From: Galerina marginata
Lineage: Eukaryota > Basidiomycota > Agaricomycetes > Agaricales > Galerinaceae
Direction of reading: 5' to 3'
DNA: 64,000 nucleotides
Assembly: GCA_023014335.1 (NCBI GenBank)
Contig: JAECYW010000020.1
Location: 1,302,001-1,366,000 of the forward strand
Below, piece by piece: positions 48,462 to 63,755 of this stretch (positions within the stretch are counted from its first letter, which is position 1; the number at the start of each line of letters is the position of its first letter). Both the position numbers and the translations under genes were made by a program. The notes beneath the pieces were generated by a model. It searched no databases, was not told the DNA's origin, and saw only the letters and a list, made by a program, of their open reading frames with translations.

Positions 48462-51339
48462 TAATAATCTAAGTCGTCAACTAGTCCTGCTAGTTGTGTT
48501 ACACGTAACAACTCCCATGGTAACAGACGGTAACAGATTCCTGAGAGTTTAATAATCTAAGTCTTCAATAACACCTTGTTATTTGTTCCGTTCCGGGGAA
48601 CAGCTTTTCAGTGACGGGAACACAATGGGAACAGATTTCTTTAATAATATAAGTTGTCAATAACGAGGGGTTATTGAGTTACCCGTAACAACTCCCACGG
48701 TAACAGACGGTAACAGATTCCTGAGAGTTGAATAATATAAGTCATCAACTGGTACTACCAGTTTGTTCCTGTTTTCGGGAACAGCTTTTCAGTGACGGGA
48801 ACACAACGGGAACAGATCTTTGGGTTCAATGGAACTTAGGGTTCCCTATGAGAACACGCAACATTTATCCTTTTTTTCTTTTCTTGGCTTCTGTAATTAC
48901 TCAGCTGACCAACACGCTGATCAACATCTGCATGTTTTGTGAAACCAACAGCTTGATTCACATGTCTGTTCAATCTGAGATATCAGGGAGGGAAATTCAA
49001 CAAGAATGCTTAGGCAACGCCTAAGCTGAAACCCTTGGCTTTTTTTTAAAAACTCCATCAAAAAGCCTTGCCGAGTCCGCACTTGCATACAGGTTGCCGG
49101 CGGTCGTCATCGGTTAGGTTCTGTTGTACAATTGCATTGGGAAAAAAACAAGTTGCGTCTACAAAAATAAATAGGGCCCGACCAAAGACTGATATTCCGC
49201 ACTGTCATTGGGAAACACGTATGTGGTGCAACTATAAGTGAAATGGTGAAACTGAACTCAATCGTAGTGATTCATTTGCTTTTAGAACTAAGTATATCTC
49301 CAGGTATCTCTGAAAGTATCCAACGTTAATCCGACTTGCTCTGTTTACTGTCATTTATATCAAAGTTCCATGGAACCAAAGACTTTTGATACTGCCTCCA
49401 GCTTCTGTTGGGTGGACTGGGTATGGGTATGAACCTTGCTTTTAGAGTCATCGACCTTTTGGAGCATCAAAATTGGAACGAAATTTCAACATCTTGTAAT
49501 CACTCTTCCCGACACGTCAACCAACAAGCTTTAATAATCTAAGTCGTGAAGCAGCAGTGCTTATTGCATGCCGGCATATATGCCACTGGCATCATATGAC
49601 ATGTCAAAAAAGTCTTACATTGAATGTAAATTCTGAAGCAGTTGGCGACAGTCACAACAAGGACTCCTTGTTTAATAGTGCTCTTGCCATCAAGAATCTC
49701 CAATCTGCATGTTCCGTGAAACTTGCGGATGCTACTGCTATTAAAAATCATAGACTTGGTGACAGTTCACGTGGAAAGCTATTAATGGTCAAAAAAACAT
49801 ATGGCAATGATATCTGAAAGTTCCATGACATCTGTAAATTCCCGTCAGATGTCAGAGTCATTGATACTATCAGTAACTTGCATACTGCAGTTTATAATCA
49901 ACTTGGTGAATCAGAATGCTTAGGCAACGCCTAAGCTGAGACCCTTGAATTTTCTATTGAAATCTCATCAAAAACCTTGCCGAGTCCGCACTTGCATACA
50001 GGTCACCGGCGGTCGTCATCGGTTAGGTTCTGTTGTACAATTGCGTTAAGAAAAAACAAGTTGCGTCTACAAAATAAATAGGGCCTAACCAAAGACTGAT
50101 ATTCCGCACCCTCACCAAGAAACACGTGTGTCATCCATAAGTTCCATGAAACCTGTAGATCCACGTCAGATGTCTACTTGGTCAAAGTATTGATCAAAAA
50201 TTGTGTTAGAATGCTTGAGTGAATTCTGTTGAACTCCCGCAAACAGACCAGTGACTTTACGATGATTATGTAATCACTTTCCCCTTTGATATCTTCACTC
50301 CTGCGGGACAATCCTTGACTCGAGTCCTTCTTCCGAACCATCAAGTGAATTCCCGCAAACAAGTGAATTGACTTTATGTGGACGTGAGTTGTGTTTAAAG
50401 ACTGATTTCTAAGTTCTGTGGAACCTACAGTTGATTGGCAAGCAAGTTCTGTTGTACTCCCGCAAACAGTGAATGTCTTCACTCTGAGTGCGTTGAAATT
50501 GCGTCTACAGGGCAGAATTAAATACTGATACCAGGAAATAAGTTCTGTTGATACCAAGTCTGTAGATCCATGTCAGGTCAGAGTATTTGTATTAGAGTCT
50601 TCCTTTCCTTTGGTGATATACTTTCACAACTAGGACTCCTAGTTTGATGGCGATGGCACCATCAAAATAAAGCAATATTCATGTTCCATGACACTTGCAG
50701 ATCACTTTGCCATCAAACATTTTTTTTATCTCTTCGTTTCAAGCAACATCCAGATCTCTCTGCCATCGCATTGATGGCGCCATCATCACAAAAACAGGTT
50801 CCAAAGTACTTGCAGATTACTTTGCCATCGGGATCCATCAAATAAACAGGTTCTGATATTCTGCATCTTCATCAGGAAATGCGTGTGATCTGGAAGTTCC
50901 ATGACACCTGTAGATCTACGTGAGTCATTGGTACATAAGAGTGCTTAGGCAACGCCTAAGCTGAGACCCTTGGCTTTTTAAATTGAAAACCCATCAAAAA
51001 CCTTGCCGAGTCCGCACTTGCGTCCAGGTGGCCGGCGGTCGTCATCGGTTAGGTTCTGTTGTACAATTGCGTTGGGAAAAAAACAAGTTGCATCTAGAAA
51101 AATAAATAAGGCCCAACCAAAGACTGATATTCCGCACCCTTACCAGGAAACGCGTGTGTCATCCGTAAGTTCCATGAAACCTGTAGATCCACGTCAGTTG
51201 ATCAAAAATTGTATTAGAGTATTCTCTATGTAATCAATTTCCCATTTGAGTCCTTCTTCCCAAGTTCTGTAGAACCATCAGTTATTGGCGAGCAAATTCT
51301 ATTGGACTCCCGCAAACAAGTGAATTGACTTTACGTGGA
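48462..51339. repeat. Array unit B' (2878 bp)
   Basis: Counterpart of 26713-29590. Confidence 0.9.
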
Positions 51340-53543
51340 TAATAATCTAAGTCGTCAACTGGTACTACCAGTTTGTTCCCGTTCCCGGGAACAGCTTTTC
51401 AGTGACGGGAACACAATGGGAACAGAATTATGGGTTCAGTGGAACATGTGGATGTCTATGGGAACATGTTTCTAAGTTTTATGGAACCAAAAATTGCTGA
51501 GAGGAACAATAACAACAGGTTTACATGTTTTGCACAGTATTATTTACATGACAGGAATACAACAGAAACAGAATCATAGTCCTAATAATCTAAGTCGTGA
51601 AGCAGGGACCCTTATTGCATGCTGGCATAGATGCCAAAGCCCTCATATGATATGTCAAAAATAAAATTAAAAAGGCACTGGCATCAGCTATATATGTTCC
51701 ATGGCACTTTGGCATCCAATAACAGTGCCAAAAAGATTAATTGAACTCGCTTTGGCATCTGATACATAAGATTCACAAAACCAAACAGATCTAATAATCT
51801 AAGTCATCAACTAGTCCTGCTAGTTGTGTTAAACGTAACAACTCCCACGGTAACAGATTCCTTAATAATCTAAGTCGTCAACTAGTCCTGCTAGTTGTGT
51901 TACACGTAACAACTCCCATGGTAACAGACGGTAACAGATTCCTGAGAGTTTAATAATCTAAGTCTTCAATAACACCTTGTTATTTGTTCCGTTCCGGGGA
52001 ACAGCTTTTCAGTGACGGGAACACAATGGGAACAGATTTCTTTAATAATATAAGTTGTCAATAACGAGGGGTTATTGAGTTACCCGTAACAACTCCCACG
52101 GTAACAGACGGTAACAGATTCCTGAGAGTTGAATAATATAAGTCATCAACTGGTACTACCAGTTTGTTCCTGTTTTCGGGAACAGCTTTTCAGTGACGGG
52201 AACACAACGGGAACAGATCTTTGGGTTCAATGGAACTTAGGGTTCCCTATGAGAACACGCAACATTTATCCTTTTTTTCTTTTCTTGGCTTCTGTAATTA
52301 CTCAGCTGACCAACACGCTGATCAACATCTGCATGTTTTGTGAAACCAACAGCTTGATTCACATGTCTGTTCAATCTGAGATATCAGGGAGGGAAATTCA
52401 ACAAGAATGCTTAGGCAACGCCTAAGCTAAAACCCTTGGCTTTTTTTTAAAAACTCCATCAAAAAGCCTTGCCGAGTCCGCACTTGCATACAGGTTGCCG
52501 GCGGTCGTCATCGGTTAGGTTCTGTTGTACAATTGCATTGGGAAAAAAACAAGTTGCGTCTACAAAAATAAATAGGGCCCGACCAAAGACTGATATTCCG
52601 CACTGTCATTGGGAAACACGTATGTGGTGCAACTATAAGTGAAATGGTGAAACTGAACTCAATCGTAGTGATTCATTTGCTTTTAGAACTAAGTATATCT
52701 CCAGGTATCTCTGAAAGTATCCAACGTTAATCCGACTTGCTCTGTTTACTGTCATTTATATCAAAGTTCCATGGAACCAAAGACTTTTGATACTGCCTCC
52801 AGCTTCTGTTGGGTGGACTGGGTATGGGTATGAACCTTGCTTTTAGAGTCATCGACCTTTTGGAGCATCAAAATTGGAACGAAATTTCAACATCTTGTAA
52901 TCACTCTTCCCGACACGTCAACCAACAAGCTTTAATAATCTAAGTCGTGAAGCAGCAGTGCTTATTGCATGCCGGCATATATGCCACTGGCATCATATGA
53001 CATGTCAAAAAAGTCTTACATTGAATGTAAATTCTGAAGCAGTTGGCGACAGTCACAACAAGGACTCCTTGTTTAATAGTGCTCTTGCCATCAAGAATCT
53101 CCAATCTGCATGTTCCGTGAAACTTGCGGATGCTACTGCTATTAAAAATCATAGACTTGGTGACAGTTCACGTGGAAAGCTATTAATGGTCAAAAAAACA
53201 TATGGCAATGATATCTGAAAGTTCCATGACATCTGTAAATTCCCGTCAGATGTCAGAGTCATTGATACTATCAGTAACTTGCATACTAGCCCTATGGACG
53301 CGTATGAAAAATCCTTCGTTTCAGACCACCAAAGGCGTGGGAAATAAAATAATCTGATCGGAGATTCAAATTTCTTGGCATCAAATACCCCCCCTCAACA
53401 TTTTACATCGAGAGAATCCGTCCAGTATAGCCCAAGATATGGCTATTACAGTTTTTTTGTCCTCCATTTTGTCCTCCATATTTGTCCTCCGTTTTCCGCC
53501 ATTTCCGTCCTTTGTCCGCCCTGTCCTTCCCGGAAGGACGTCC
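51340..53543. repeat. Array unit C (2204 bp)
   Basis: Counterpart of 29591-31794. Confidence 0.9.
53288..53543. other. Foreign segment of unit C
   Basis: Fourth copy of the 256-bp segment. Confidence 0.8.
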
Positions 53544-56421
53544 TAATAATCTAAGTCGTCAACTAGTCCTGCTAGTTGTGTTACACGTAACAACTCCCAT
53601 GGTAACAGACGGTAACAGATTCCTGAGAGTTTAATAATCTAAGTCTTCAATAACACCTTGTTATTTGTTCCGTTCCGGGGAACAGCTTTTCAGTGACGGG
53701 AACACAATGGGAACAGATTTCTTTAATAATATAAGTTGTCAATAACGAGGGGTTATTGAGTTACCCGTAACAACTCCCACGGTAACAGACGGTAACAGAT
53801 TCCTGAGAGTTGAATAATATAAGTCATCAACTGGTACTACCAGTTTGTTCCTGTTTTCGGGAACAGCTTTTCAGTGACGGGAACACAACGGGAACAGATC
53901 TTTGGGTTCAATGGAACTTAGGGTTCCCTATGAGAACACGCAACATTTATCCTTTTTTTCTTTTCTTGGCTTCTGTAATTACTCAGCTGACCAACACGCT
54001 GATCAACATCTGCATGTTTTGTGAAACCAACAGCTTGATTCACATGTCTGTTCAATCTGAGATATCAGGGAGGGAAATTCAACAAGAATGCTTAGGCAAC
54101 GCCTAAGCTGAAACCCTTGGCTTTTTTTTAAAAACTCCATCAAAAAGCCTTGCCGAGTCCGCACTTGCATACAGGTTGCCGGCGGTCGTCATCGGTTAGG
54201 TTCTGTTGTACAATTGCATTGGGAAAAAAACAAGTTGCGTCTACAAAAATAAATAGGGCCCGACCAAAGACTGATATTCCGCACTGTCATTGGGAAACAC
54301 GTATGTGGTGCAACTATAAGTGAAATGGTGAAACTGAACTCAATCGTAGTGATTCATTTGCTTTTAGAACTAAGTATATCTCCAGGTATCTCTGAAAGTA
54401 TCCAACGTTAATCCGACTTGCTCTGTTTACTGTCATTTATATCAAAGTTCCATGGAACCAAAGACTTTTGATACTGCCTCCAGCTTCTGTTGGGTGGACT
54501 GGGTATGGGTATGAACCTTGCTTTTAGAGTCATCGACCTTTTGGAGCATCAAAATTGGAACGAAATTTCAACATCTTGTAATCACTCTTCCCGACACGTC
54601 AACCAACAAGCTTTAATAATCTAAGTCGTGAAGCAGCAGTGCTTATTGCATGCCGGCATATATGCCACTGGCATCATATGACATGTCAAAAAAGTCTTAC
54701 ATTGAATGTAAATTCTGAAGCAGTTGGCGACAGTCACAACAAGGACTCCTTGTTTAATAGTGCTCTTGCCATCAAGAATCTCCAATCTGCATGTTCCGTG
54801 AAACTTGCGGATGCTACTGCTATTAAAAATCATAGACTTGGTGACAGTTCACGTGGAAAGCTATTAATGGTCAAAAAAACATATGGCAATGATATCTGAA
54901 AGTTCCATGACATCTGTAAATTCCCGTCAGATGTCAGAGTCATTGATACTATCAGTAACTTGCATACTGCAGTTTATAATCAACTTGGTGAATCAGAATG
55001 CTTAGGCAACGCCTAAGCTGAGACCCTTGAATTTTCTATTGAAATCTCATCAAAAACCTTGCCGAGTCCGCACTTGCATACAGGTCACCGGCGGTCGTCA
55101 TCGGTTAGGTTCTGTTGTACAATTGCGTTAAGAAAAAACAAGTTGCGTCTACAAAATAAATAGGGCCTAACCAAAGACTGATATTCCGCACCCTCACCAA
55201 GAAACACGTGTGTCATCCATAAGTTCCATGAAACCTGTAGATCCACGTCAGATGTCTACTTGGTCAAAGTATTGATCAAAAATTGTGTTAGAATGCTTGA
55301 GTGAATTCTGTTGAACTCCCGCAAACAGACCAGTGACTTTACGATGATTATGTAATCACTTTCCCCTTTGATATCTTCACTCCTGCGGGACAATCCTTGA
55401 CTCGAGTCCTTCTTCCGAACCATCAAGTGAATTCCCGCAAACAAGTGAATTGACTTTATGTGGACGTGAGTTGTGTTTAAAGACTGATTTCTAAGTTCTG
55501 TGGAACCTACAGTTGATTGGCAAGCAAGTTCTGTTGTACTCCCGCAAACAGTGAATGTCTTCACTCTGAGTGCGTTGAAATTGCGTCTACAGGGCAGAAT
55601 TAAATACTGATACCAGGAAATAAGTTCTGTTGATACCAAGTCTGTAGATCCATGTCAGGTCAGAGTATTTGTATTAGAGTCTTCCTTTCCTTTGGTGATA
55701 TACTTTCACAACTAGGACTCCTAGTTTGATGGCGATGGCACCATCAAAATAAAGCAATATTCATGTTCCATGACACTTGCAGATCACTTTGCCATCAAAC
55801 ATTTTTTTTATCTCTTCGTTTCAAGCAACATCCAGATCTCTCTGCCATCGCATTGATGGCGCCATCATCACAAAAACAGGTTCCAAAGTACTTGCAGATT
55901 ACTTTGCCATCGGGATCCATCAAATAAACAGGTTCTGATATTCTGCATCTTCATCAGGAAATGCGTGTGATCTGGAAGTTCCATGACACCTGTAGATCTA
56001 CGTGAGTCATTGGTACATAAGAGTGCTTAGGCAACGCCTAAGCTGAGACCCTTGGCTTTTTAAATTGAAAACCCATCAAAAACCTTGCCGAGTCCGCACT
56101 TGCGTCCAGGTGGCCGGCGGTCGTCATCGGTTAGGTTCTGTTGTACAATTGCGTTGGGAAAAAAACAAGTTGCATCTAGAAAAATAAATAAGGCCCAACC
56201 AAAGACTGATATTCCGCACCCTTACCAGGAAACGCGTGTGTCATCCGTAAGTTCCATGAAACCTGTAGATCCACGTCAGTTGATCAAAAATTGTATTAGA
56301 GTATTCTCTATGTAATCAATTTCCCATTTGAGTCCTTCTTCCCAAGTTCTGTAGAACCATCAGTTATTGGCGAGCAAATTCTATTGGACTCCCGCAAACA
56401 AGTGAATTGACTTTACGTGGA
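53544..56421. repeat. Array unit B' (2878 bp)
   Basis: Counterpart of 31795-34672. Confidence 0.9.
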
Positions 56422-58150
56422 TAATAATCTAAGTCGTCAACTGGTACTACCAGTTTGTTCCCGTTCCCGGGAACAGCTTTTCAGTGACGGGAACACAATG
56501 GGAACAGAATTATGGGTTCAGTGGAACATGTGGATGTCTATGGGAACATGTTTCTAAGTTTTATGGAACCAAAAATTGCTGAGAGGAACAATAACAACAG
56601 GTTTACATGTTTTGCACAGTATTATTTACATGACAGGAATACAACAGAAACAGAATCATAGTCCTAATAATCTAAGTCGTGAAGCAGGGACCCTTATTGC
56701 ATGCTGGCATAGATGCCAAAGCCCTCATATGATATGTCAAAAATAAAATTAAAAAGGCACTGGCATCAGCTATATATGTTCCATGGCACTTTGGCATCCA
56801 ATAACAGTGCCAAAAAGATTAATTGAACTCGCTTTGGCATCTGATACATAAGATTCACAAAACCAAACAGATCTAATAATCTAAGTCATCAACTAGTCCT
56901 GCTAGTTGTGTTAAACGTAACAACTCCCACGGTAACAGATTCCTTAATAATCTAAGTCGTCAACTAGTCCTGCTAGTTGTGTTACACGTAACAACTCCCA
57001 TGGTAACAGACGGTAACAGATTCCTGAGAGTTTAATAATCTAAGTCTTCAATAACACCTTGTTATTTGTTCCGTTCCGGGGAACAGCTTTTCAGTGACGG
57101 GAACACAATGGGAACAGATTTCTTTAATAATATAAGTTGTCAATAACGAGGGGTTATTGAGTTACCCGTAACAACTCCCACGGTAACAGACGGTAACAGA
57201 TTCCTGAGAGTTGAATAATATAAGTCATCAACTGGTACTACCAGTTTGTTCCTGTTTTCGGGAACAGCTTTTCAGTGACGGGAACACAACGGGAACAGAT
57301 CTTTGGGTTCAATGGAACTTAGGGTTCCCTATGAGAACACGCAACATTTATCCTTTTTTTCTTTTCTTGGCTTCTGTAATTACTCAGCTGACCAACACGC
57401 TGATCAACATCTGCATGTTTTGTGAAACCAACAGCTTGATTCACATGTCTGTTCAATCTGAGATATCAGGGAGGGAAATTCAACAAGAATGCTTAGGCAA
57501 CGCCTAAGCTAAAACCCTTGGCTTTTTTTTAAAAACTCCATCAAAAAGCCTTGCCGAGTCCGCACTTGCATACAGGTTGCCGGCGGTCGTCATCGGTTAG
57601 GTTCTGTTGTACAATTGCATTGGGAAAAAAACAAGTTGCGTCTACAAAAATAAATAGGGCCCGACCAAAGACTGATATTCCGCACTGTCATTGGGAAACA
57701 CGTATGTGGTGCAACTATAAGTGAAATGGTGAAACTGAACTCAATCGTAGTGATTCATTTGCTTTTAGAACTAAGTATATCTCCAGGTATCTCTGAAAGT
57801 ATCCAACGTTAATCCGACTTGCTCTGTTTACTGTCATTTATATCAAAGTTCCATGGAACCAAAGACTTTTGATACTGCCTCCAGCTTCTGTTGGGTGGAC
57901 TGGGTATGGGTATGAACCTTGCTTTTAGAGTCATCGACCTTTTGGAGCATCAAAATTGGAACGAAATTTCAACATCTTGTAATCACTCTTCCCGACACGT
58001 CAACCAACAAGCTTTAATAATCTAAGTCGTGAAGCAGCAGTGCTTATTGCATGCCGGCATATATGCCACTGGCATCATATGACATGTCAAAAAAGTCTTA
58101 CATTGAATGTAAATTCTGAAGCAGTTGGCGACAGTCACAACAAGGACTCC
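56422..58150. repeat. Array unit D (1729 bp)
   Basis: Counterpart of 34673-36401, with the same break inside the hairpin. Confidence 0.9.
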
Positions 58151-61100
58151 TAATAATCTAAGTCGTCAACTGGTACTACCAGTTTGTTCCCGTTCCCGGG
58201 AACAGCTTTTCAGTGACGGGAACACAATGGGAACAGAATTATGGGTTCAGTGGAACATGTGGATGTCTATGGGAACATGTTTCTAAGTTTTATGGAACCA
58301 AAAATTGCTGAGAGGAACAATAACAACAGGTTTACATGTTTTGCACAGTATTATTTACATGACAGGAATACAACAGAAACAGAATCATAGTCCTAATAAT
58401 CTAAGTCGTGAAGCAGGGACCCTTATTGCATGCTGGCATAGATGCCAAAGCCCTCATATGATATGTCAAAAATAAAATTAAAAAGGCACTGGCATCAGCT
58501 ATATATGTTCCATGGCACTTTGGCATCCAATAACAGTGCCAAAAAGATTAATTGAACTCGCTTTGGCATCTGATACATAAGATTCACAAAACCAAACAGA
58601 TCTAATAATCTAAGTCATCAACTAGTCCTGCTAGTTGTGTTAAACGTAACAACTCCCACGGTAACAGATTCCTTAATAATCTAAGTCGTCAACTAGTCCT
58701 GCTAGTTGTGTTACACGTAACAACTCCCATGGTAACAGACGGTAACAGATTCCTGAGAGTTTAATAATCTAAGTCTTCAATAACACCTTGTTATTTGTTC
58801 CGTTCCGGGGAACAGCTTTTCAGTGACGGGAACACAATGGGAACAGATTTCTTTAATAATATAAGTTGTCAATAACGAGGGGTTATTGAGTTACCCGTAA
58901 CAACTCCCACGGTAACAGACGGTAACAGATTCCTGAGAGTTGAATAATATAAGTCATCAACTGGTACTACCAGTTTGTTCCTGTTTTCGGGAACAGCTTT
59001 TCAGTGACGGGAACACAACGGGAACAGATCTTTGGGTTCAATGGAACTTAGGGTTCCCTATGAGAACACGCAACATTTATCCTTTTTTTCTTTTCTTGGC
59101 TTCTGTAATTACTCAGCTGACCAACACGCTGATCAACATCTGCATGTTTTGTGAAACCAACAGCTTGATTCACATGTCTGTTCAATCTGAGATATCAGGG
59201 AGGGAAATTCAACAAGAATGCTTAGGCAACGCCTAAGCTAAAACCCTTGGCTTTTTTTTAAAAACTCCATCAAAAAGCCTTGCCGAGTCCGCACTTGCAT
59301 ACAGGTTGCCGGCGGTCGTCATCGGTTAGGTTCTGTTGTACAATTGCATTGGGAAAAAAACAAGTTGCGTCTACAAAAATAAATAGGGCCCGACCAAAGA
59401 CTGATATTCCGCACTGTCATTGGGAAACACGTATGTGGTGCAACTATAAGTGAAATGGTGAAACTGAACTCAATCGTAGTGATTCATTTGCTTTTAGAAC
59501 TAAGTATATCTCCAGGTATCTCTGAAAGTATCCAACGTTAATCCGACTTGCTCTGTTTACTGTCATTTATATCAAAGTTCCATGGAACCAAAGACTTTTG
59601 ATACTGCCTCCAGCTTCTGTTGGGTGGACTGGGTATGGGTATGAACCTTGCTTTTAGAGTCATCGACCTTTTGGAGCATCAAAATTGGAACGAAATTTCA
59701 ACATCTTGTAATCACTCTTCCCGACACGTCAACCAACAAGCTTTAATAATCTAAGTCGTGAAGCAGCAGTGCTTATTGCATGCCGGCATATATGCCACTG
59801 GCATCATATGACATGTCAAAAAAGTCTTACATTGAATGTAAATTCTGAAGCAGTTGGCGACAGTCACAACAAGGACTCCTTGTTTAATAGTGCTCTTGCC
59901 ATCAAGAATCTCCAATCTGCATGTTCCGTGAAACTTGCGGATGCTACTGCTATTAAAAATCATAGACTTGGTGACAGTTCACGTGGAAAGCTATTAATGG
60001 TCAAAAAAACATATGGCAATGATATCTGAAAGTTCCATGACATCTGTAAATTCCCGTCAGATGTCAGAGTCATTGATACTATCAGTAACTTGCATACTGC
60101 AGTTTATAATCAACTTGGTGAATCAGAATGCTTAGGCAACGCCTAAGCTGAGACCCTTGAATTTTCTATTGAAATCTCATCAAAAACCTTGCCGAGTCCG
60201 CACTTGCATACAGGTCACCGGCGGTCGTCATCGGTTAGGTTCTGTTGTACAATTGCGTTAAGAAAAAACAAGTTGCGTCTACAAAATAAATAGGGCCTAA
60301 CCAAAGACTGATATTCCGCACCCTCACCAAGAAACACGTGTGTCATCCATAAGTTCCATGAAACCTGTAGATCCACGTCAGATGTCTACTTGGTCAAAGT
60401 ATTGATCAAAAATTGTGTTAGAATGCTTGAGTGAATTCTGTTGAACTCCCGCAAACAGACCAGTGACTTTACGATGATTATGTAATCACTTTCCCCTTTG
60501 ATATCTTCACTCCTGCGGGACAATCCTTGACTCGAGTCCTTCTTCCGAACCATCAAGTGAATTCCCGCAAACAAGTGAATTGACTTTATGTGGACGTGAG
60601 TTGTGTTTAAAGACTGATTTCTAAGTTCTGTGGAACCTACAGTTGATTGGCAAGCAAGTTCTGTTGTACTCCCGCAAACAGTGAATGTCTTCACTCTGAG
60701 TGCGTTGAAATTGCGTCTACAGGGCAGAATTAAATACTGATACCAGGAAATAAGTTCTGTTGATACCAAGTCTGTAGATCCATGTCAGGTCAGAGTATTT
60801 GTATTAGAGTCTTCCTTTCCTTTGGTGATATACTTTCACAACTAGGACTCCTAGTTTGATGGCGATGGCACCATCAAAATAAAGCAATATTCATGTTCCA
60901 TGACACTTGCAGATCACTTTGCCATCAAACATTTTTTTTATCTCTTCGTTTCAAGCAACATCCAGATCTCTCTGCCATCGCATTGATGGCGCCATCATCA
61001 CAAAAACAGGTTCCAAAGTACTTGCAGATTACTTTGCCATCGGGATCCATCAAATAAACAGGTTCTGATATTCTGCATCTTCATCAGGAAATGCGTGTGA

Positions 61101-61551
61101 TCTGGAAGTTCCATGACACCTGTAGATCTACGTGAGTCATTGGTACATAAGAGTGCTTAGGCAACGCCTAAGCTGAGACCCTTGGCTTTTTAAATTGAAA
61201 ACCCATCAAAAACCTTGCCGAGTCCGCACTTGCGTCCAGGTGGCCGGCGGTCGTCATCGGTTAGGTTCTGTTGTACAATTGCGTTGGGAAAAAAACAAGT
61301 TGCATCTAGAAAAATAAATAAGGCCCAACCAAAGACTGATATTCCGCACCCTTACCAGGAAACGCGTGTGTCATCCGTAAGTTCCATGAAACCTGTAGAT
61401 CCACGTCAGTTGATCAAAAATTGTATTAGAGTATTCTCTATGTAATCAATTTCCCATTTGAGTCCTTCTTCCCAAGTTCTGTAGAACCATCAGTTATTGG
61501 CGAGCAAATTCTATTGGACTCCCGCAAACAAGTGAATTGACTTTACGTGGA
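58151..61551. repeat. Array unit B (3401 bp)
   Basis: Counterpart of 36402-39802, A variant. Confidence 0.9.
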
Positions 61552-63755
61552 TAATAATCTAAGTCGTCAACTGGTACTACCAGTTTGTTCCCGTTCCCGG
61601 GAACAGCTTTTCAGTGACGGGAACACAATGGGAACAGAATTATGGGTTCAGTGGAACATGTGGATGTCTATGGGAACATGTTTCTAAGTTTTATGGAACC
61701 AAAAATTGCTGAGAGGAACAATAACAACAGGTTTACATGTTTTGCACAGTATTATTTACATGACAGGAATACAACAGAAACAGAATCATAGTCCTAATAA
61801 TCTAAGTCGTGAAGCAGGGACCCTTATTGCATGCTGGCATAGATGCCAAAGCCCTCATATGATATGTCAAAAATAAAATTAAAAAGGCACTGGCATCAGC
61901 TATATATGTTCCATGGCACTTTGGCATCCAATAACAGTGCCAAAAAGATTAATTGAACTCGCTTTGGCATCTGATACATAAGATTCACAAAACCAAACAG
62001 ATCTAATAATCTAAGTCATCAACTAGTCCTGCTAGTTGTGTTAAACGTAACAACTCCCACGGTAACAGATTCCTTAATAATCTAAGTCGTCAACTAGTCC
62101 TGCTAGTTGTGTTACACGTAACAACTCCCATGGTAACAGACGGTAACAGATTCCTGAGAGTTTAATAATCTAAGTCTTCAATAACACCTTGTTATTTGTT
62201 CCGTTCCGGGGAACAGCTTTTCAGTGACGGGAACACAATGGGAACAGATTTCTTTAATAATATAAGTTGTCAATAACGAGGGGTTATTGAGTTACCCGTA
62301 ACAACTCCCACGGTAACAGACGGTAACAGATTCCTGAGAGTTGAATAATATAAGTCATCAACTGGTACTACCAGTTTGTTCCTGTTTTCGGGAACAGCTT
62401 TTCAGTGACGGGAACACAACGGGAACAGATCTTTGGGTTCAATGGAACTTAGGGTTCCCTATGAGAACACGCAACATTTATCCTTTTTTTCTTTTCTTGG
62501 CTTCTGTAATTACTCAGCTGACCAACACGCTGATCAACATCTGCATGTTTTGTGAAACCAACAGCTTGATTCACATGTCTGTTCAATCTGAGATATCAGG
62601 GAGGGAAATTCAACAAGAATGCTTAGGCAACGCCTAAGCTAAAACCCTTGGCTTTTTTTTAAAAACTCCATCAAAAAGCCTTGCCGAGTCCGCACTTGCA
62701 TACAGGTTGCCGGCGGTCGTCATCGGTTAGGTTCTGTTGTACAATTGCATTGGGAAAAAAACAAGTTGCGTCTACAAAAATAAATAGGGCCCGACCAAAG
62801 ACTGATATTCCGCACTGTCATTGGGAAACACGTATGTGGTGCAACTATAAGTGAAATGGTGAAACTGAACTCAATCGTAGTGATTCATTTGCTTTTAGAA
62901 CTAAGTATATCTCCAGGTATCTCTGAAAGTATCCAACGTTAATCCGACTTGCTCTGTTTACTGTCATTTATATCAAAGTTCCATGGAACCAAAGACTTTT
63001 GATACTGCCTCCAGCTTCTGTTGGGTGGACTGGGTATGGGTATGAACCTTGCTTTTAGAGTCATCGACCTTTTGGAGCATCAAAATTGGAACGAAATTTC
63101 AACATCTTGTAATCACTCTTCCCGACACGTCAACCAACAAGCTTTAATAATCTAAGTCGTGAAGCAGCAGTGCTTATTGCATGCCGGCATATATGCCACT
63201 GGCATCATATGACATGTCAAAAAAGTCTTACATTGAATGTAAATTCTGAAGCAGTTGGCGACAGTCACAACAAGGACTCCTTGTTTAATAGTGCTCTTGC
63301 CATCAAGAATCTCCAATCTGCATGTTCCGTGAAACTTGCGGATGCTACTGCTATTAAAAATCATAGACTTGGTGACAGTTCACGTGGAAAGCTATTAATG
63401 GTCAAAAAAACATATGGCAATGATATCTGAAAGTTCCATGACATCTGTAAATTCCCGTCAGATGTCAGAGTCATTGATACTATCAGTAACTTGCATACTA
63501 GCCCTATGGACGCGTATGAAAAATCCTTCGTTTCAGACCACCAAAGGCGTGGGAAATAAAATAATCTGATCGGAGATTCAAATTTCTTGGCATCAAATAC
63601 CCCCCCTCAACATTTTACATCGAGAGAATCCGTCCAGTATAGCCCAAGATATGGCTATTACAGTTTTTTTGTCCTCCATTTTGTCCTCCATATTTGTCCT
63701 CCGTTTTCCGCCATTTCCGTCCTTTGTCCGCCCTGTCCTTCCCGGAAGGACGTCC
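61552..63755. repeat. Array unit C (2204 bp) in place of A
   Basis: The next-period position that held A in copies 1 and 2 holds C here. Confidence 0.9.
63500..63755. other. Foreign segment of unit C
   Basis: Fifth copy of the 256-bp segment. Confidence 0.8.

Larger units (their letters stand above)
39803..61551. repeat. Higher-order repeat copy 2 (21,749 bp)
   Basis: Same eight units in the same order and lengths as copy 1, including the pattern of the single A/G variant. Confidence 0.95.
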
